A stretch of 47,541 nucleotides of DNA. Source: an uncultured Ruminococcus sp. (GTDB taxonomy: Bacteria; Bacillota; Clostridia; Lachnospirales; Lachnospiraceae). The translations under genes and the position numbers were made by a program. Below are positions 34,563 through 42,917 of the stretch, one piece after another (position 1 is the first letter of the stretch; each line of letters starts with the position of its first letter). The notes below the pieces were generated by a model. The model had not been told where the DNA came from and searched no databases. It worked only from the letters and a program-made list of their open reading frames with translations. The stretch covers positions 1 to 47,541 of the forward strand of contig CAKRLG010000018.1 in NCBI GenBank assembly GCA_934359255.1, written 5' to 3'.

Positions 34563-35915
34563 TTATTTCGTTTTCGTATCCATCTGCTTTGGAAGAATCA
34601 AATTCAGGACAATCGCAGAAATTGTAGCAAGAACAACCGGGGATTTTCCGAAAATTGTAGTTACCCAGTCAGGGAACTGTGCAAGAGATGCACTTGCCTG
34701 TGTAACACCCATACCAACAGCGATTGCCAGACCTACGATAGTGGTGTTTCGGAAATTCAGCTCTTCCGAAGCAATCAGTTTCATACCGGTCATGGCTATG
34801 GATGCAAATACAGAGATGGTTGCACCTCCAAGTACACAATAAGGTATGGTAGTAAGTAAAGATGAAAATTTCGGGATCAGACCGGCTGCAAGTAAGATGA
34901 CTGCAGCTGTACCCATTACTCTCCTGCTTGTTACCTTTGTCGTGGAAACAATACCGACGTTCTGACTGTAGGTTGCGGTAGGCAGCCCACCGAAAAATGC
35001 ACTGATGATATTGCTGATACCATATCCTACAATTCCACCGGTTAATTCTTTATCGGTAGGCATACGGTCCATAGCACCGGTTGTTGTGGCAGAAAAATCA
35101 CCGATCGCCTGTACAGCATTGATTGCAAATAAAATGGCGATAGCTACACAGGATGAAGGTTCAAAGGTAATTCCAAAATGCATCGGTTTTGGAAGTTGAA
35201 AAAATGATGCACTGGATACAGAAGAAAAATCGATCATGCCAAAACAAAGTGATACAATATAGCCTCCAATGATACCAATCAGAATAGATGCAAGTTTCCA
35301 GATTCCTTTACCATAATGATTCAGGAAAGTTACAATAATCAGCGTGATAACGGCCACCAGCCAGTTCTGCCAGGAACCGTAATTCTCACTGCTCGCACCG
35401 CCGGCCATGTAATTGATGGCAGTTGGATATAAAGATAATCCGATAGCAAAAACTACCGTTCCGGTAATCAATGGTGGGAAAAACTTGCGGATTCGCTTGA
35501 TGTTTAATCCAACCAGTAAAGCAACAATACCGCCGACGATTTGTGCGCCGAGGATGGTGGCAATATCATATTCGCCTGCGATTGCCTGCATACTTGGCAC
35601 ATAGGCAAAACTGATACCCATCATAACCGGAAGTCCGGCACCGATGGCGAACCACCTGGTTTTTATAAAGGGAAATAACTGTAATAACGTGGTAAGTGCT
35701 GACATTACCAGAGCAGCCTGGATCAGAATAACGGAATCCTGCTGGGAAAGTCCTGCTACACCGGCAACAATGATGGATGGGGTTACACATCCGACAATCA
35801 TGGCAAGTACATGCTGGATCGCCAGGGGCATAACTTGTCCGAAGGATGGCTTTCCGTAGAAATCAAATAACGCTTTGTCCATCTGTCTGGAATGACCTGT
35901 TTCTTTGGTACTCAT
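34563..35915 (-). CDS. NCS2-family nucleobase (xanthine/purine) permease with altered key residues
   Basis: A 450-residue NCS2 symporter with about 14 membrane segments. The family signature is SQNVGIVSTTKVTSR, with Gln318 and Asn319. Aligned to the E. coli xanthine permease XanQ, the substrate-site Glu272 in TM8 corresponds to Gln269 (VQAIGDFSAT), and the TM9 Asp304 to Tyr298 (GGIVGYG). Both carboxylates needed by XanQ are thus absent, so substrate or coupling ion may differ. The ATG follows CAAGGAGGAAAAG. No purine riboswitch was seen in the 147 bases upstream. Confidence 0.88.
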   Translation of the reverse strand: MSTKETGHSRQMDKALFDFYGKPSFGQVMPLAIQHVLAMIVGCVTPSIIVAGVAGLSQQDSVILIQAALVMSALTTLLQLFPFIKTRWFAIGAGLPVMMGISFAYVPSMQAIAGEYDIATILGAQIVGGIVALLVGLNIKRIRKFFPPLITGTVVFAIGLSLYPTAINYMAGGASSENYGSWQNWLVAVITLIIVTFLNHYGKGIWKLASILIGIIGGYIVSLCFGMIDFSSVSSASFFQLPKPMHFGITFEPSSCVAIAILFAINAVQAIGDFSATTTGAMDRMPTDKELTGGIVGYGISNIISAFFGGLPTATYSQNVGIVSTTKVTSRRVMGTAAVILLAAGLIPKFSSLLTTIPYCVLGGATISVFASIAMTGMKLIASEELNFRNTTIVGLAIAVGMGVTQASASLAQFPDWVTTIFGKSPVVLATISAIVLNLILPKQMDTKTK

Positions 35916-36062
35916 ACTATCTTTTCCTCCTTGGTGTTATTTATTTATTATATATGGAGATAAGATATTTGAACACCCTTTTTTGTAATAAATAACAAAC
36001 TATTTATTAATTTTTCTAATCAATAATTATTCCGGGACTTCACGAGTTAAAGTAAACTATAT

Positions 36063-36452
36063 TTATTGCCTGTATTCATCGGAATAATACGGTACACAGA
36101 TCGTGGTTCCATAGATCAGCTGATCATCCGGAAGATGGTTAATGCTTTTTACTTCTTCCATGTAAGCGCGGGTATTTGTATATTCATCACTGATGTATTT
36201 CTGGGAAACACCCCACAAAGTAGTATCACGGTCTACATAAACGTTAGTATAGTATTTGTAACGTTCCGGCACATCTGCATTTGCATTGACACTGGTAAAG
36301 CGGAGTACGGCAACTGTTGCCAGACAGATCAAAAACATACTGACGAAAGGGAAACGTCTGCATTTTGTTTTTCGGGTATGATATTTTCCGGGATGTACAT
36401 TTCTGTGCGTGTTTCGTGTAACAGTTGTCTTTCCTTTGTATTCTTTCATCAT
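36063..36452 (-). CDS. YneA-like SOS cell division inhibitor (LysM protein)
   Basis: A 129-residue protein: a basic N-terminus, one membrane span at about residues 36-55 (FPFVSMFLICLATVAVLRFT), and a C-terminal LysM-like wall-binding domain (VYVDRDTTLWGVSQKYI to YGTTICVPYY). This layout and its position divergent from lexA match YneA, which delays division during DNA damage. The ATG follows GTGGGAGGAATTTACT. Transcription runs from a consensus promoter with a LexA box between the -35 and -10, so induction by DNA damage is strongly indicated. Confidence 0.85.
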   Translation of the reverse strand: MMKEYKGKTTVTRNTHRNVHPGKYHTRKTKCRRFPFVSMFLICLATVAVLRFTSVNANADVPERYKYYTNVYVDRDTTLWGVSQKYISDEYTNTRAYMEEVKSINHLPDDQLIYGTTICVPYYSDEYRQ

Positions 36453-36474
36453 AGTAAATTCCTCCCACTTTTTC

Positions 36475-36502
36475 AAAACATATGTTTGCGAACGTTTGTT
36501 CT
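36475..36502. promoter_or_regulatory. Two adjacent LexA boxes in the yneA leader
   Basis: AAAACATATGTTTG (11 of 14 matches to CGAACATATGTTCG) directly abuts CGAACGTTTGTTCT (only the last base departs from CGAAC-N4-GTTCG). Both lie downstream of the yneA -10, where repressor would block transcription. Confidence 0.8.
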
Positions 36503-36516
36503 TTGTTTGTGAATTC

Positions 36517-36545
36517 ATTATAGATCTCGAACATTCGTTTGTCAA
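36517..36545 (-). promoter_or_regulatory. Consensus sigma-A promoter of yneA
   Basis: On the minus strand a perfect TTGACA and a perfect TATAAT are 17 bases apart. A LexA box fills the spacer side of the -35, so the promoter is strong but repressed. Confidence 0.88.
36528..36541. promoter_or_regulatory. LexA box within the yneA promoter
   Basis: CGAACATTCGTTTG has one departure from CGAAC-N4-GTTCG and overlaps the -35 and spacer of the yneA promoter. Confidence 0.88.
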
Positions 36546-36564
36546 TATGGTTTTAAAGAAAATT

Positions 36565-36578
36565 CGAACAGATTTTCG
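36565..36578. promoter_or_regulatory. LexA box on the lexA side
   Basis: CGAACAGATTTTCG has one departure from CGAAC-N4-GTTCG and lies about ten bases before the probable lexA -35. It fits autoregulation of lexA. Confidence 0.7.
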
Positions 36579-36588
36579 GAATATGTGT

Positions 36589-36617
36589 TTGCATTTTTAT
36601 CGTGTATATGGTATCAT
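36589..36617 (+). promoter_or_regulatory. Candidate lexA promoter
   Basis: TTGCAT and TATCAT are 17 bases apart. An exact TATAAT follows at once but has only a poor -35. The leader to the lexA start would be about 100 bases. Confidence 0.45.
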
Positions 36618-36723
36618 TATAATTAAATAATTACAGAACTTGTAATGAAGTCAGAAAAAAGCAATTACAGATATGAATATATAATAAAGAAAAAGAGAAT
36701 CAGATGTTCGGGAGGATTCAGTT

Positions 36724-37344
36724 ATGGCATACGGGAAAATTACAGATAAACAGAGGGAGATTTTGGAATATATCAAAAACGAAATTCTGAACAGGGGATT
36801 TCCACCTGCGGTACGTGAAATTTGTGAAGCGGTGAACCTGAAGTCCACGTCTTCTGTTCATGCACATCTGGAGAGTCTGGAAAAGAATGGCTATATCCGG
36901 CGTGATCCTACCAAACCGAGAGCAATTGAGATCGTGGATGACAACTTCAACCTGGTGCGCAGAGAGATGGTGAATGTTCCGGTACTTGGTCGTGTGGCAG
37001 CTGGTGAACCACTGCTGGCGATTGAGAATGTGGAAAGTTATTTTCCGATTCCGGCGGAATTTATGCCAAACGCACAGACATTTATTCTGAATGTTGTAGG
37101 GGAAAGCATGATCAACGCTGGGATTCTCGATGGTGATAAAGTAATTGTAGAGCAGACTGCAGATGCACAGAATGGTGATATTGTGGTAGCCCTGGTAGAT
37201 GATTCTGCTACTGTAAAAAGATTTTACAAAGAAAAAGACTGCTATCGTCTCCAGCCGGAAAACGATTACATGGATCCGATCATCGTACATGATCAGCTGC
37301 AAATTCTTGGCAAGGTTATTGGCGTATATCGGTTTATGGAATAA
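36724..37344 (+). CDS. lexA: SOS repressor LexA
   Basis: A 206-residue LexA. The N-terminal winged helix includes [20 protein letters not shown]. The self-cleavage site is Ala93-Gly94 in [10 protein letters not shown]. The catalytic pair is Ser128 (VVGESMI) and Lys165 (ATVKRF). RecA filaments formed on damaged DNA trigger self-cleavage and release the SOS genes. The start follows CGGGAGGATTCAG. It is divergent from yneA with four LexA boxes between, and ends in a bidirectional terminator. Confidence 0.97.
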   Translation: MAYGKITDKQREILEYIKNEILNRGFPPAVREICEAVNLKSTSSVHAHLESLEKNGYIRRDPTKPRAIEIVDDNFNLVRREMVNVPVLGRVAAGEPLLAIENVESYFPIPAEFMPNAQTFILNVVGESMINAGILDGDKVIVEQTADAQNGDIVVALVDDSATVKRFYKEKDCYRLQPENDYMDPIIVHDQLQILGKVIGVYRFME

Positions 37345-37397
37345 TCTGTTTAAAATAAGTGTAAAATAAGATTCGACAACCTGTTATGAGTAATTGA

Positions 37398-37440
37398 AAA
37401 AAGAGTACAGAAAATCAAAATCAGTTTCTGTACTCTTTTT
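37398..37440. terminator. Bidirectional terminator between lexA and rsfS
   Basis: AAAAAGAGTACAGAAA and TTTCTGTACTCTTTTT are exact 16-bp arms around an 11-base loop, giving a T-run in both directions. Confidence 0.92.
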
Positions 37441-37479
37441 CTTTATCTGCGATATATATCAATGAATTTTAGGATACGC

Positions 37480-37842
37480 TTACTGCTCTTCTTTCAGCTC
37501 TTTCGCATCCATCACTTTTCCGTCTCTCCAGATACGTTCCAGATCATAGAACAATCTGTTTTCTTCATCGAAAAGATGTATTACGATGTCACCGTAGTCC
37601 AGAAGGATCCAGTTCGCACTGGAATAGCCTTCCGTCTGTTTGAGCTGATAACCGGCTTTTCCCAGTACTTCGTCCACGTTATCCGCCATTGCCTGTACCT
37701 GGTTACGATTACTTCCGCTTGCAATGATAAAATAATCAGCCAGAGTGGTAATCTGTTCGATATCAATTACTTTAATATCGGAAGCTTTTTTATCATCTAA
37801 AGCTTCACATGCCAGCAGTGCCATTTTTTTTGCATCTGTCAT
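37480..37842 (-). CDS. rsfS: Ribosome silencing factor RsfS
   Basis: A 120-residue Iojap/YbeB protein that binds L14 of the 50S subunit and blocks joining with 30S when nutrients are short. DIKVIDIEQITTLADYFIIASG and WILLDYGDIVIHLFDEENRLFYDLE are the signatures. The ATG follows AAGGAGAACATAAA. It is the last gene of the obgE-yhbY-nadD-yqeK-rsfS run, 12 bases after yqeK. Confidence 0.96.
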   Translation of the reverse strand: MTDAKKMALLACEALDDKKASDIKVIDIEQITTLADYFIIASGSNRNQVQAMADNVDEVLGKAGYQLKQTEGYSSANWILLDYGDIVIHLFDEENRLFYDLERIWRDGKVMDAKELKEEQ

Positions 37843-37854
37843 TTTATGTTCTCC

Positions 37855-38445
37855 TTATTTTGTATTAATCAAGTCTCTATAATAATTATAGGCCTGTATC
37901 GTTGCCTGATCGATGTCCTGTGGGTCATCGTCCAGATACTCCAAGGTGTCATGCAGAATCTCATACATGCAGCGATCCAGATCCTCAAAAGCAATCTTAC
38001 GAATCTCAGCAAGTCGTGGAGCTTTATTCCTTGCCGGCTCGATATAGTCCGCAATATATACAATCTTTTCCAGAAGTGTCATATCTTCTTTTCCGGTAGT
38101 ATGCCAGGTGATTGCACTTAAGATTTCAGGATCCGTCACACCATATTTTTCCCGGGCTACCCAGGCACCTACTTTTGCATGGAGTAAAAAGGTATGCTCT
38201 TTCTCAAAGTCTGTGACCGGAATCTTATTATCTTTACAGATTTTCAGTTTTTTCTTTGCCGGAATACATTTGGCACAGTCATGAAGAAGACCTGCCAGCT
38301 GCGCGCGTTCCATAGGATAATCATAGCAGATTGCCAGAGATGCACTCATCTGCATCACACCGAGAGTATGCCAGAGACGGTCTTCGTCCAGATATTTCTT
38401 CAGCTTTCCGGCAATCTTCATCAGATTGAACTTCTGTTCTTCCAT
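37855..38445 (-). CDS. yqeK: YqeK HD-domain Ap4A hydrolase
   Basis: A 196-residue HD-family protein; Firmicutes YqeK cuts diadenosine tetraphosphate symmetrically to two ADP. Metal ligands fit His26 (RLWHTLGV), His55-Asp56 (GLLHDCAK), His84/His89 and the Asp of IVYIADYIEPAR. Usual length. The ATG follows GCAGGAGGAATGTT. It lies between nadD and rsfS, the standard Firmicutes order. Confidence 0.95.
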   Translation of the reverse strand: MEEQKFNLMKIAGKLKKYLDEDRLWHTLGVMQMSASLAICYDYPMERAQLAGLLHDCAKCIPAKKKLKICKDNKIPVTDFEKEHTFLLHAKVGAWVAREKYGVTDPEILSAITWHTTGKEDMTLLEKIVYIADYIEPARNKAPRLAEIRKIAFEDLDRCMYEILHDTLEYLDDDPQDIDQATIQAYNYYRDLINTK

Positions 38446-38499
38446 AACATTCCTCCTGCATTCTTCATCTTTTGCAATTTTTAAGAGAGGAATCCGGGA

Positions 38500-39111
38500 C
38501 TATGTCCGGTAGATTCCTTCTTCGCGAATATAAATATATACCTCATCTACAAGATAATACCGTACGCTTTTTCCCTGACGGATCCAGTCACGGAGTGTCT
38601 GTGAGGAAATTTCCAGATTGGGAGTGTGTAGCAGGATAAAATTACCCTGATATTTTTCTTCCAAATATAACATTTGTTCTTTCAGGGATTCTTCCGGAAC
38701 AGCATTTCTTGTAGCTACCAGCAGACTGGCCGCTTTACAGATCCGATCCGGTCTGCACCACGTGTCAAAATCATACAGAGAATCTGCACCGATGATAAAA
38801 TAATACGTTTGATCCGGATATTTCTTATGCAGCCGTTCCAGCGTCTCATAAGTGTACGTATATCCGTCCGGATGCATCTCTTCTGTGGAAAGACGGAAAT
38901 GGGGATTGTCAGCGATGGCTTTTCGCACCATCTCCACCCGCTGTTGATCACTTGCACGTCCCTCACGGTTCTGTTTGTGGGGAGGATTTCCGGAAGGCAT
39001 AAACCAGATCTCATCGAGAGCCAGTTCCTCATAAGCCTTTTCTGCCAGAATCAGATGTCCTATATGAATCGGATCAAAGGTTCCCCCCATAATTCCAATT
39101 CGTTTTTTCAT
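38500..39111 (-). CDS. nadD: Nicotinate-nucleotide adenylyltransferase NadD
   Basis: A 203-residue enzyme that joins nicotinate mononucleotide and ATP to make deamido-NAD. GIMGGTFDPIHIGH at residues 6-19 carries the nucleotidyltransferase GxFxPxHxGH motif. FIIGADSLYDFDTW and LEISSQTLRDWI are the other family motifs. The ATG follows TAAGGAGAACATC. It sits nine to ten bases after yhbY in one operon. Confidence 0.96.
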   Translation of the reverse strand: MKKRIGIMGGTFDPIHIGHLILAEKAYEELALDEIWFMPSGNPPHKQNREGRASDQQRVEMVRKAIADNPHFRLSTEEMHPDGYTYTYETLERLHKKYPDQTYYFIIGADSLYDFDTWCRPDRICKAASLLVATRNAVPEESLKEQMLYLEEKYQGNFILLHTPNLEISSQTLRDWIRQGKSVRYYLVDEVYIYIREEGIYRT

Positions 39112-39121
39112 GATGTTCTCC

Positions 39122-39412
39122 TTACGGAAGCTGAATCTTTTTCTTCTCTTTTTTTCCTTCTTTATAAAGAACGATTTTCTTACCGATAACCTGAACAACC
39201 TGGGAACCGGTCCGTTCAGCCAGAACACGGGCGATTTCTTTTGGATCATCCATACAGTTCTGTAATACGCTGATCTTAATCAGTTCTCTTGCTTCCAGGG
39301 CTTCCTTTGCGGACTGGGTAAATTCCGGTGTCAGACTGGATTTGCCGATCTGCAGGATTGGTTCAGTTGTCATGGCAATACTTTTCAGATATGCTCTTTG
39401 TTTGCTTGTCAT
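39122..39412 (-). CDS. yhbY: Ribosome assembly RNA-binding protein YhbY
   Basis: A 96-residue CRM-domain protein. QIGKSSLTPEFTQSAKEALE includes the Gly-rich RNA-binding loop, and LIKISVLQNCMDD and RTGSQVVQVIGKKIVLYK complete the fold. Homologues associate with pre-50S particles. The tail is Lys-rich. The ATG follows AAAGGAGAGTTT, ten bases after obgE. Confidence 0.93.
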   Translation of the reverse strand: MTSKQRAYLKSIAMTTEPILQIGKSSLTPEFTQSAKEALEARELIKISVLQNCMDDPKEIARVLAERTGSQVVQVIGKKIVLYKEGKKEKKKIQLP

Positions 39413-39422
39413 AAACTCTCCT

Positions 39423-40712
39423 TTATTTGTAATAATCAAATTCAAATCCGTACATACGGACAGTGTCTCCCTCTTCAATACCTTTCTGTTCCAGTTCTTC
39501 AAGAATACCGCCGTCTTTCAGGAATTTCTGGAAGAAAGCGAATCCTTTTTCAGAATCCAGGTTGGTATATCCAAGCATCTTCTCAATCTTTGGTCCTTCT
39601 ACCACATAAGTATGACCATCGTCGAGTTTTTCTACGGTATATGGCAGATTTTCCGCAATAAGAACGTCTTCCGGGAAGAATTCCTGCTCGAATATAATCT
39701 GTTTTTTCTCAATGGAATCCAACAGGGATTTTACATGGTATAAAAGTTCCTTCACACCTTTGCCGGTAACGGCAGAAATAGGAAATACTTTTACGCCCTG
39801 TGGCTCAAATTCGTCTTTCAGACGCTGAATCGGATCTTCTCCGTCAGGATAGATCACATCCACTTTATTGGCTGCGATTACCTGTGGTCTGGAAGCAATA
39901 TCGGCGTTATATGCCTTTAATTCTGCATTGATTTTATAGACATCATCTACCGGATCTCTGCCCTCTGTGGAAGCAGCATCCACAATATGGATCATGACAC
40001 GGGTTCTCTCAATGTGACGCAGGAACTGATGTCCCAATCCCACACCTTCCGATGCACCTTCGATGAGTCCGGGTATATCCGCGATAACAAAACCGTCAGC
40101 ACCATCGAGATCTACCACACCAAGATTTGGTGTAAGGGTAGTAAAATGATAGTTGGCGATCTTTGGCTGTGCATTCGTTACACGGGAAAGGAATGTAGAT
40201 TTTCCTACATTTGGATAGCCAACCAGTCCCACATCTGCAATGACTTTCAGTTCTAGACGTACTTCCAGCTCCTGAGCCGGCTGACCGGGCTGTGCGTACT
40301 TCGGGACCTGCATGGTAGCAGTTGCATAGTGCATGTTTCCCTTACCGCCGCGTCCGCCTTTTAAGATCACCTGTCGGCGATTTTCACCGGACATATCTGC
40401 GATTACTTTACCGCTTTCTGCTTCGTAGACAACAGTTCCTTCCGGAACACGTAGTGTGATATCTTTTCCATCGGCTCCATGACATCGTTTTTTTCCGCCC
40501 TGTTCGCCATTTTGTGCCGCATATTTTCTTTTATGACGAAATTCATTCAACGTATTCAGACCTTCGTCCACTTCAAAAATCACATCACCTCCGCGACCGC
40601 CATCACCGCCATCCGGACCACCGTTTGGCACAAACAACTCTCTGCGGAAGCTTACATGCCCGTCCCCGCCTTTACCGGAACGGATCAAGATCTTTGCTCT
40701 GTCTGCAAACAT
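39423..40712 (-). CDS. obgE: GTPase Obg/CgtA
   Basis: A 429-residue essential GTPase of late 50S assembly and stress signalling. The glycine-rich Obg fold covers residues 1-158 (GGDGHVSFRRE, GGPDGGDGGRGGDV). The G domain has G1 GYPNVGKST at 165-173, G3 DIPGLIEGA and G4 NKVD. The C-terminal OCT domain ends ERKGIEEGDTVRMYGFEF-like sequence (residues 355-425). The start follows GATAGGAGAAAAAT. It is behind the rpmA terminator, so it needs read-through or its own promoter; none was clear. Confidence 0.97.
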   Translation of the reverse strand: MFADRAKILIRSGKGGDGHVSFRRELFVPNGGPDGGDGGRGGDVIFEVDEGLNTLNEFRHKRKYAAQNGEQGGKKRCHGADGKDITLRVPEGTVVYEAESGKVIADMSGENRRQVILKGGRGGKGNMHYATATMQVPKYAQPGQPAQELEVRLELKVIADVGLVGYPNVGKSTFLSRVTNAQPKIANYHFTTLTPNLGVVDLDGADGFVIADIPGLIEGASEGVGLGHQFLRHIERTRVMIHIVDAASTEGRDPVDDVYKINAELKAYNADIASRPQVIAANKVDVIYPDGEDPIQRLKDEFEPQGVKVFPISAVTGKGVKELLYHVKSLLDSIEKKQIIFEQEFFPEDVLIAENLPYTVEKLDDGHTYVVEGPKIEKMLGYTNLDSEKGFAFFQKFLKDGGILEELEQKGIEEGDTVRMYGFEFDYYK

Positions 40713-40791
40713 ATTTTTCTCCTATCTGTCAATATTAGTCGGAAACAGTGACCCCAAATTATGATGCCGCTGTTCCTGCTATCGAATATAT

Positions 40792-40826
40792 AAAAAGAAG
40801 GCTCCAAACCATTCTGATTTGAAGCC
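40792..40826 (-). terminator. Terminator after rpmA
   Basis: On the minus strand GGCTTCAAATCA and TGGTTTGGAGCC form a 12-bp stem with G-U pairs around GAA, followed by TTCTTTTT. It lies 12 bases after the rpmA stop codon. Confidence 0.75.
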
Positions 40827-40838
40827 CGCTGCATATGC

Positions 40839-41123
40839 TTATTCAGCTACCGGAACGATAGAAACCTGTTTCTTATCTCTTCCTTTTCTTTCAAAACGAA
40901 CAACACCGTCTACTAATGCAAACAGAGTATCGTCTTTACCACGTCCAACGTTTACACCTGGATGAATCTTGGTTCCACGCTGTCTGTAAAGGATATTACC
41001 AGCTTTTACAAACTGTCCGTCAGCTCTTTTTGCTCCCAATCTTTTGGATTCGGAATCTCTACCGTTCTTAGTAGAACCAACTCCTTTTTTATGAGCAAAA
41101 AATTGAAGGTTCATATTTAACAT
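40839..41123 (-). CDS. rpmA: 50S ribosomal protein L27 with cleaved N-terminal propeptide
   Basis: A 94-residue L27. [14 protein letters not shown] carries the Firmicutes propeptide; by comparison with S. aureus, Prp would cut after Phe9 to expose AHKKG, which reaches the peptidyl transferase centre. [15 protein letters not shown] and [13 protein letters not shown] are the conserved core. The protease gene prp lies immediately upstream. The ribosome binding site GGAGGTG is embedded in the last codons of prp. Confidence 0.97.
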   Translation of the reverse strand: MLNMNLQFFAHKKGVGSTKNGRDSESKRLGAKRADGQFVKAGNILYRQRGTKIHPGVNVGRGKDDTLFALVDGVVRFERKGRDKKQVSIVPVAE

Positions 41124-41128
41124 GGTTT

Positions 41129-41458
41129 TTACACCTCCTCGAAGATTATATCAATAAATTCTGTGTACTGTTCATCTTCCATTCTCTGTAATCCGAGAAT
41201 CAACGAATTCAGCAGCAGGAGACTTTCTTTGGAAGGCTTGTTCTTTATCATAAAATGAATACGTGCAGATGATTCATCCACATCAATCGTAAACTCATCT
41301 TCTGTAAAGGCCTCAATAGAATTCACCGTATTAATCACCAGTGCAGAGATACCGGCGCAGACAATATCTTCACCTTCCTGGGCATATCCTGCATGATCTT
41401 CACTGGTAAAGCCTACACACTGATTTTCTGAATTCTGATAAAACGTAACTTTTGTCAT
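41129..41458 (-). CDS. prp: Ribosomal-processing cysteine protease Prp
   Basis: A 109-residue YsxB-type protease. The catalytic His22 (DHAGYAQ) and Cys34 ([11 protein letters not shown]) are in the standard positions. It removes the L27 propeptide, an essential step in the Firmicutes that have it. It lies between rplU and rpmA, its substrate gene, with a 12-base gap to rplU. Confidence 0.95.
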   Translation of the reverse strand: MTKVTFYQNSENQCVGFTSEDHAGYAQEGEDIVCAGISALVINTVNSIEAFTEDEFTIDVDESSARIHFMIKNKPSKESLLLLNSLILGLQRMEDEQYTEFIDIIFEEV

Positions 41459-41470
41459 CAGATCACCTGA

Positions 41471-41776
41471 TTAAGCGTTGATCTTTTCGATTTTCACTTT
41501 TGTGAACTGCTGTCTATGTCCGTTTTTCTTGTGATATCCAGTTTTTCTCTTATACTTGTAAACGATTACTTTTTTAGCTTTTCCGTTTTCAACTACAGAT
41601 GCAGTAACGCTGGCATCAGCTACGTCAGCTCCTACTTTTAAACCGTCGTTGTTTACAGCAAGTACCTGGTCAAATGTAACAGTCTCTCCAGCTTCTACAC
41701 CAAGCTTTTCTACTCTAATGATATCGCCTTCGGCTACTTTGTACTGTTTACCACCTGTTGCAATAATTGCGTACAT
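41471..41776 (-). CDS. rplU: 50S ribosomal protein L21
   Basis: A 101-residue L21: [18 protein letters not shown] at the N-terminus and [19 protein letters not shown] at the rRNA-binding C-terminal loop. The ATG was chosen because TAGGAGGTG lies seven bases before it; an in-frame GTG nine bases up would overlap that site. It is the first gene of rplU-prp-rpmA, behind its own promoter and a leader of about 80 bases. Confidence 0.97.
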   Translation of the reverse strand: MYAIIATGGKQYKVAEGDIIRVEKLGVEAGETVTFDQVLAVNNDGLKVGADVADASVTASVVENGKAKKVIVYKYKRKTGYHKKNGHRQQFTKVKIEKINA

Positions 41777-41853
41777 ATGGCACACCTCCTATTATCATTA
41801 CTCGCCAAATATGGTGGCTCTTTCGAACTCTTCTACCTCTTTGTGCGGCATAC
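41777..41853 (-). ncRNA. Probable ribosomal protein L21 leader
   Basis: The untranslated leader between the promoter and rplU has repeated AGAG/CTCTTT-type stretches and a GCCACCATATTTGGC hairpin just before the ribosome binding site. Its place and size fit the L21 autoregulatory leader known in Firmicutes; I could not test the fold against the family model. Confidence 0.55.
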
Positions 41854-41859
41854 TTCGTA

Positions 41860-41888
41860 ATATTACCATGCTTTTTTTGATTCGTCAA
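41860..41888 (-). promoter_or_regulatory. Sigma-A promoter of rplU-prp-rpmA
   Basis: On the minus strand TTGACG and TAATAT are 17 bases apart, about 85 bases before the rplU start codon. Confidence 0.7.
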
Positions 41889-41939
41889 CTGTTTTTTGGA
41901 AATTTCTTTTTAAAATCTCATTATAATAGAATGTGACAG

Positions 41940-42818
41940 TTATTCAGCAACATCCAGTGCATGTGATGCTGCAATCGCCAATACTCCAGGACCGGTATGA
42001 CAGGTAACACTGAAGGATAATGTGTCCATTCGTGTGATGGGAATATCCGGGAATGCATTCTGTACTTCTTCCATCCACTGCTTTGCGGTTTCTTCATCGG
42101 TGGTATAAGCCACATGAAGTTTTAACTGTCCCTTTGTAGCATAATCGGAAAAACGGCCCTCCACGTCTTTTTTCATGGCTTCCAGCATGTTCTTTTTGGC
42201 CGCCTTGACACCACGGACTTTTTTGTAGGCATCGAGTTTGTCTCCCTGAATCTGCAAAAGTGGTTTCAGGTTTAAAGCAGAGCCAAGAAGTGCTGCCGCC
42301 GGTGTAATACGACCTCCTTTTTTCAGATATTTTAAGGTATCTACCATCAAATAGATGCTGGATTCCAGTGCCTCTTTTTCCAGAATCTCTTTAATCTGTG
42401 CAGCCGACTTTCCGGCAGTAGCAAGATGTTTTGCATCCATGACAGACTGCTGCATGGTAACGGAGATTCTCTGATTATCAACTACCTGTACTTTCCCATC
42501 ATAATCCTGGGCAAGTCCCATAGCGGTAGAGCAGGATGCGCTCAGTCCGCTGGACATCGGAATGTGCACAATTTCATCATATTCTTTTAAAAGTTTATCC
42601 CACAGATCCATCACATCACCGGGTGACGGCTGAGAAGTTGATAAATCTGCATCGCTTTCAAGAAAATGATAGAACTGTTCTTTGTTCATATCCACATCTT
42701 CAAAATATAATTTTCCATTTACTAAGAAAGGCATCGGGATCACATAGATTCCAAGTTCTTTTCCTTCTGCCTGTGAGATACCACTGTTACTGTCGGTGAC
42801 GATGGCAACATTGCCCAT
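41940..42818 (-). CDS. DegV family fatty-acid-binding protein
   Basis: A 292-residue DegV protein. VAIVTDSNSGIS at the N-terminus, HIPMSSGLSASCSTA in the middle and HTGPGVLAIA near the C-terminus are the lipid-carboxylate-binding motifs. Some family members (FakB) present fatty acids to the kinase FakA; no fakA is in the window. The ATG follows AAAGGAGGAAC. It lies between the CPBP protease and rplU, in the middle of an otherwise conserved ribosome-related block. Confidence 0.92.
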   Translation of the reverse strand: MGNVAIVTDSNSGISQAEGKELGIYVIPMPFLVNGKLYFEDVDMNKEQFYHFLESDADLSTSQPSPGDVMDLWDKLLKEYDEIVHIPMSSGLSASCSTAMGLAQDYDGKVQVVDNQRISVTMQQSVMDAKHLATAGKSAAQIKEILEKEALESSIYLMVDTLKYLKKGGRITPAAALLGSALNLKPLLQIQGDKLDAYKKVRGVKAAKKNMLEAMKKDVEGRFSDYATKGQLKLHVAYTTDEETAKQWMEEVQNAFPDIPITRMDTLSFSVTCHTGPGVLAIAASHALDVAE

Positions 42819-42888
42819 ACTTTTGTTCCTCCTTTTACACTGCTGTAACGGTTTTCAGTAATATGCATCATTTTAGCTTAATAGTACA

Positions 42889-42917
42889 ATTATAACACGG
42901 ACTCAAAATAAATTCCA
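42889..42917 (-). promoter_or_regulatory. Candidate degV promoter overlapping the CPBP stop codon
   Basis: On the minus strand TGGAAT and a perfect TATAAT are 17 bases apart. The -10 overlaps the stop codon of the upstream protease gene. Confidence 0.4.

Noticed and set aside
35916..36062. Possible purine riboswitch before the nucleobase permease
   Set aside because: I found no match to the conserved loop and junction sequences of the purine aptamer and no terminator pair; the region is only AT-rich.
40713..40791. Promoter of obgE after the rpmA terminator
   Set aside because: No -35/-10 pair with acceptable spacing stood out, so read-through of the terminator is as likely.
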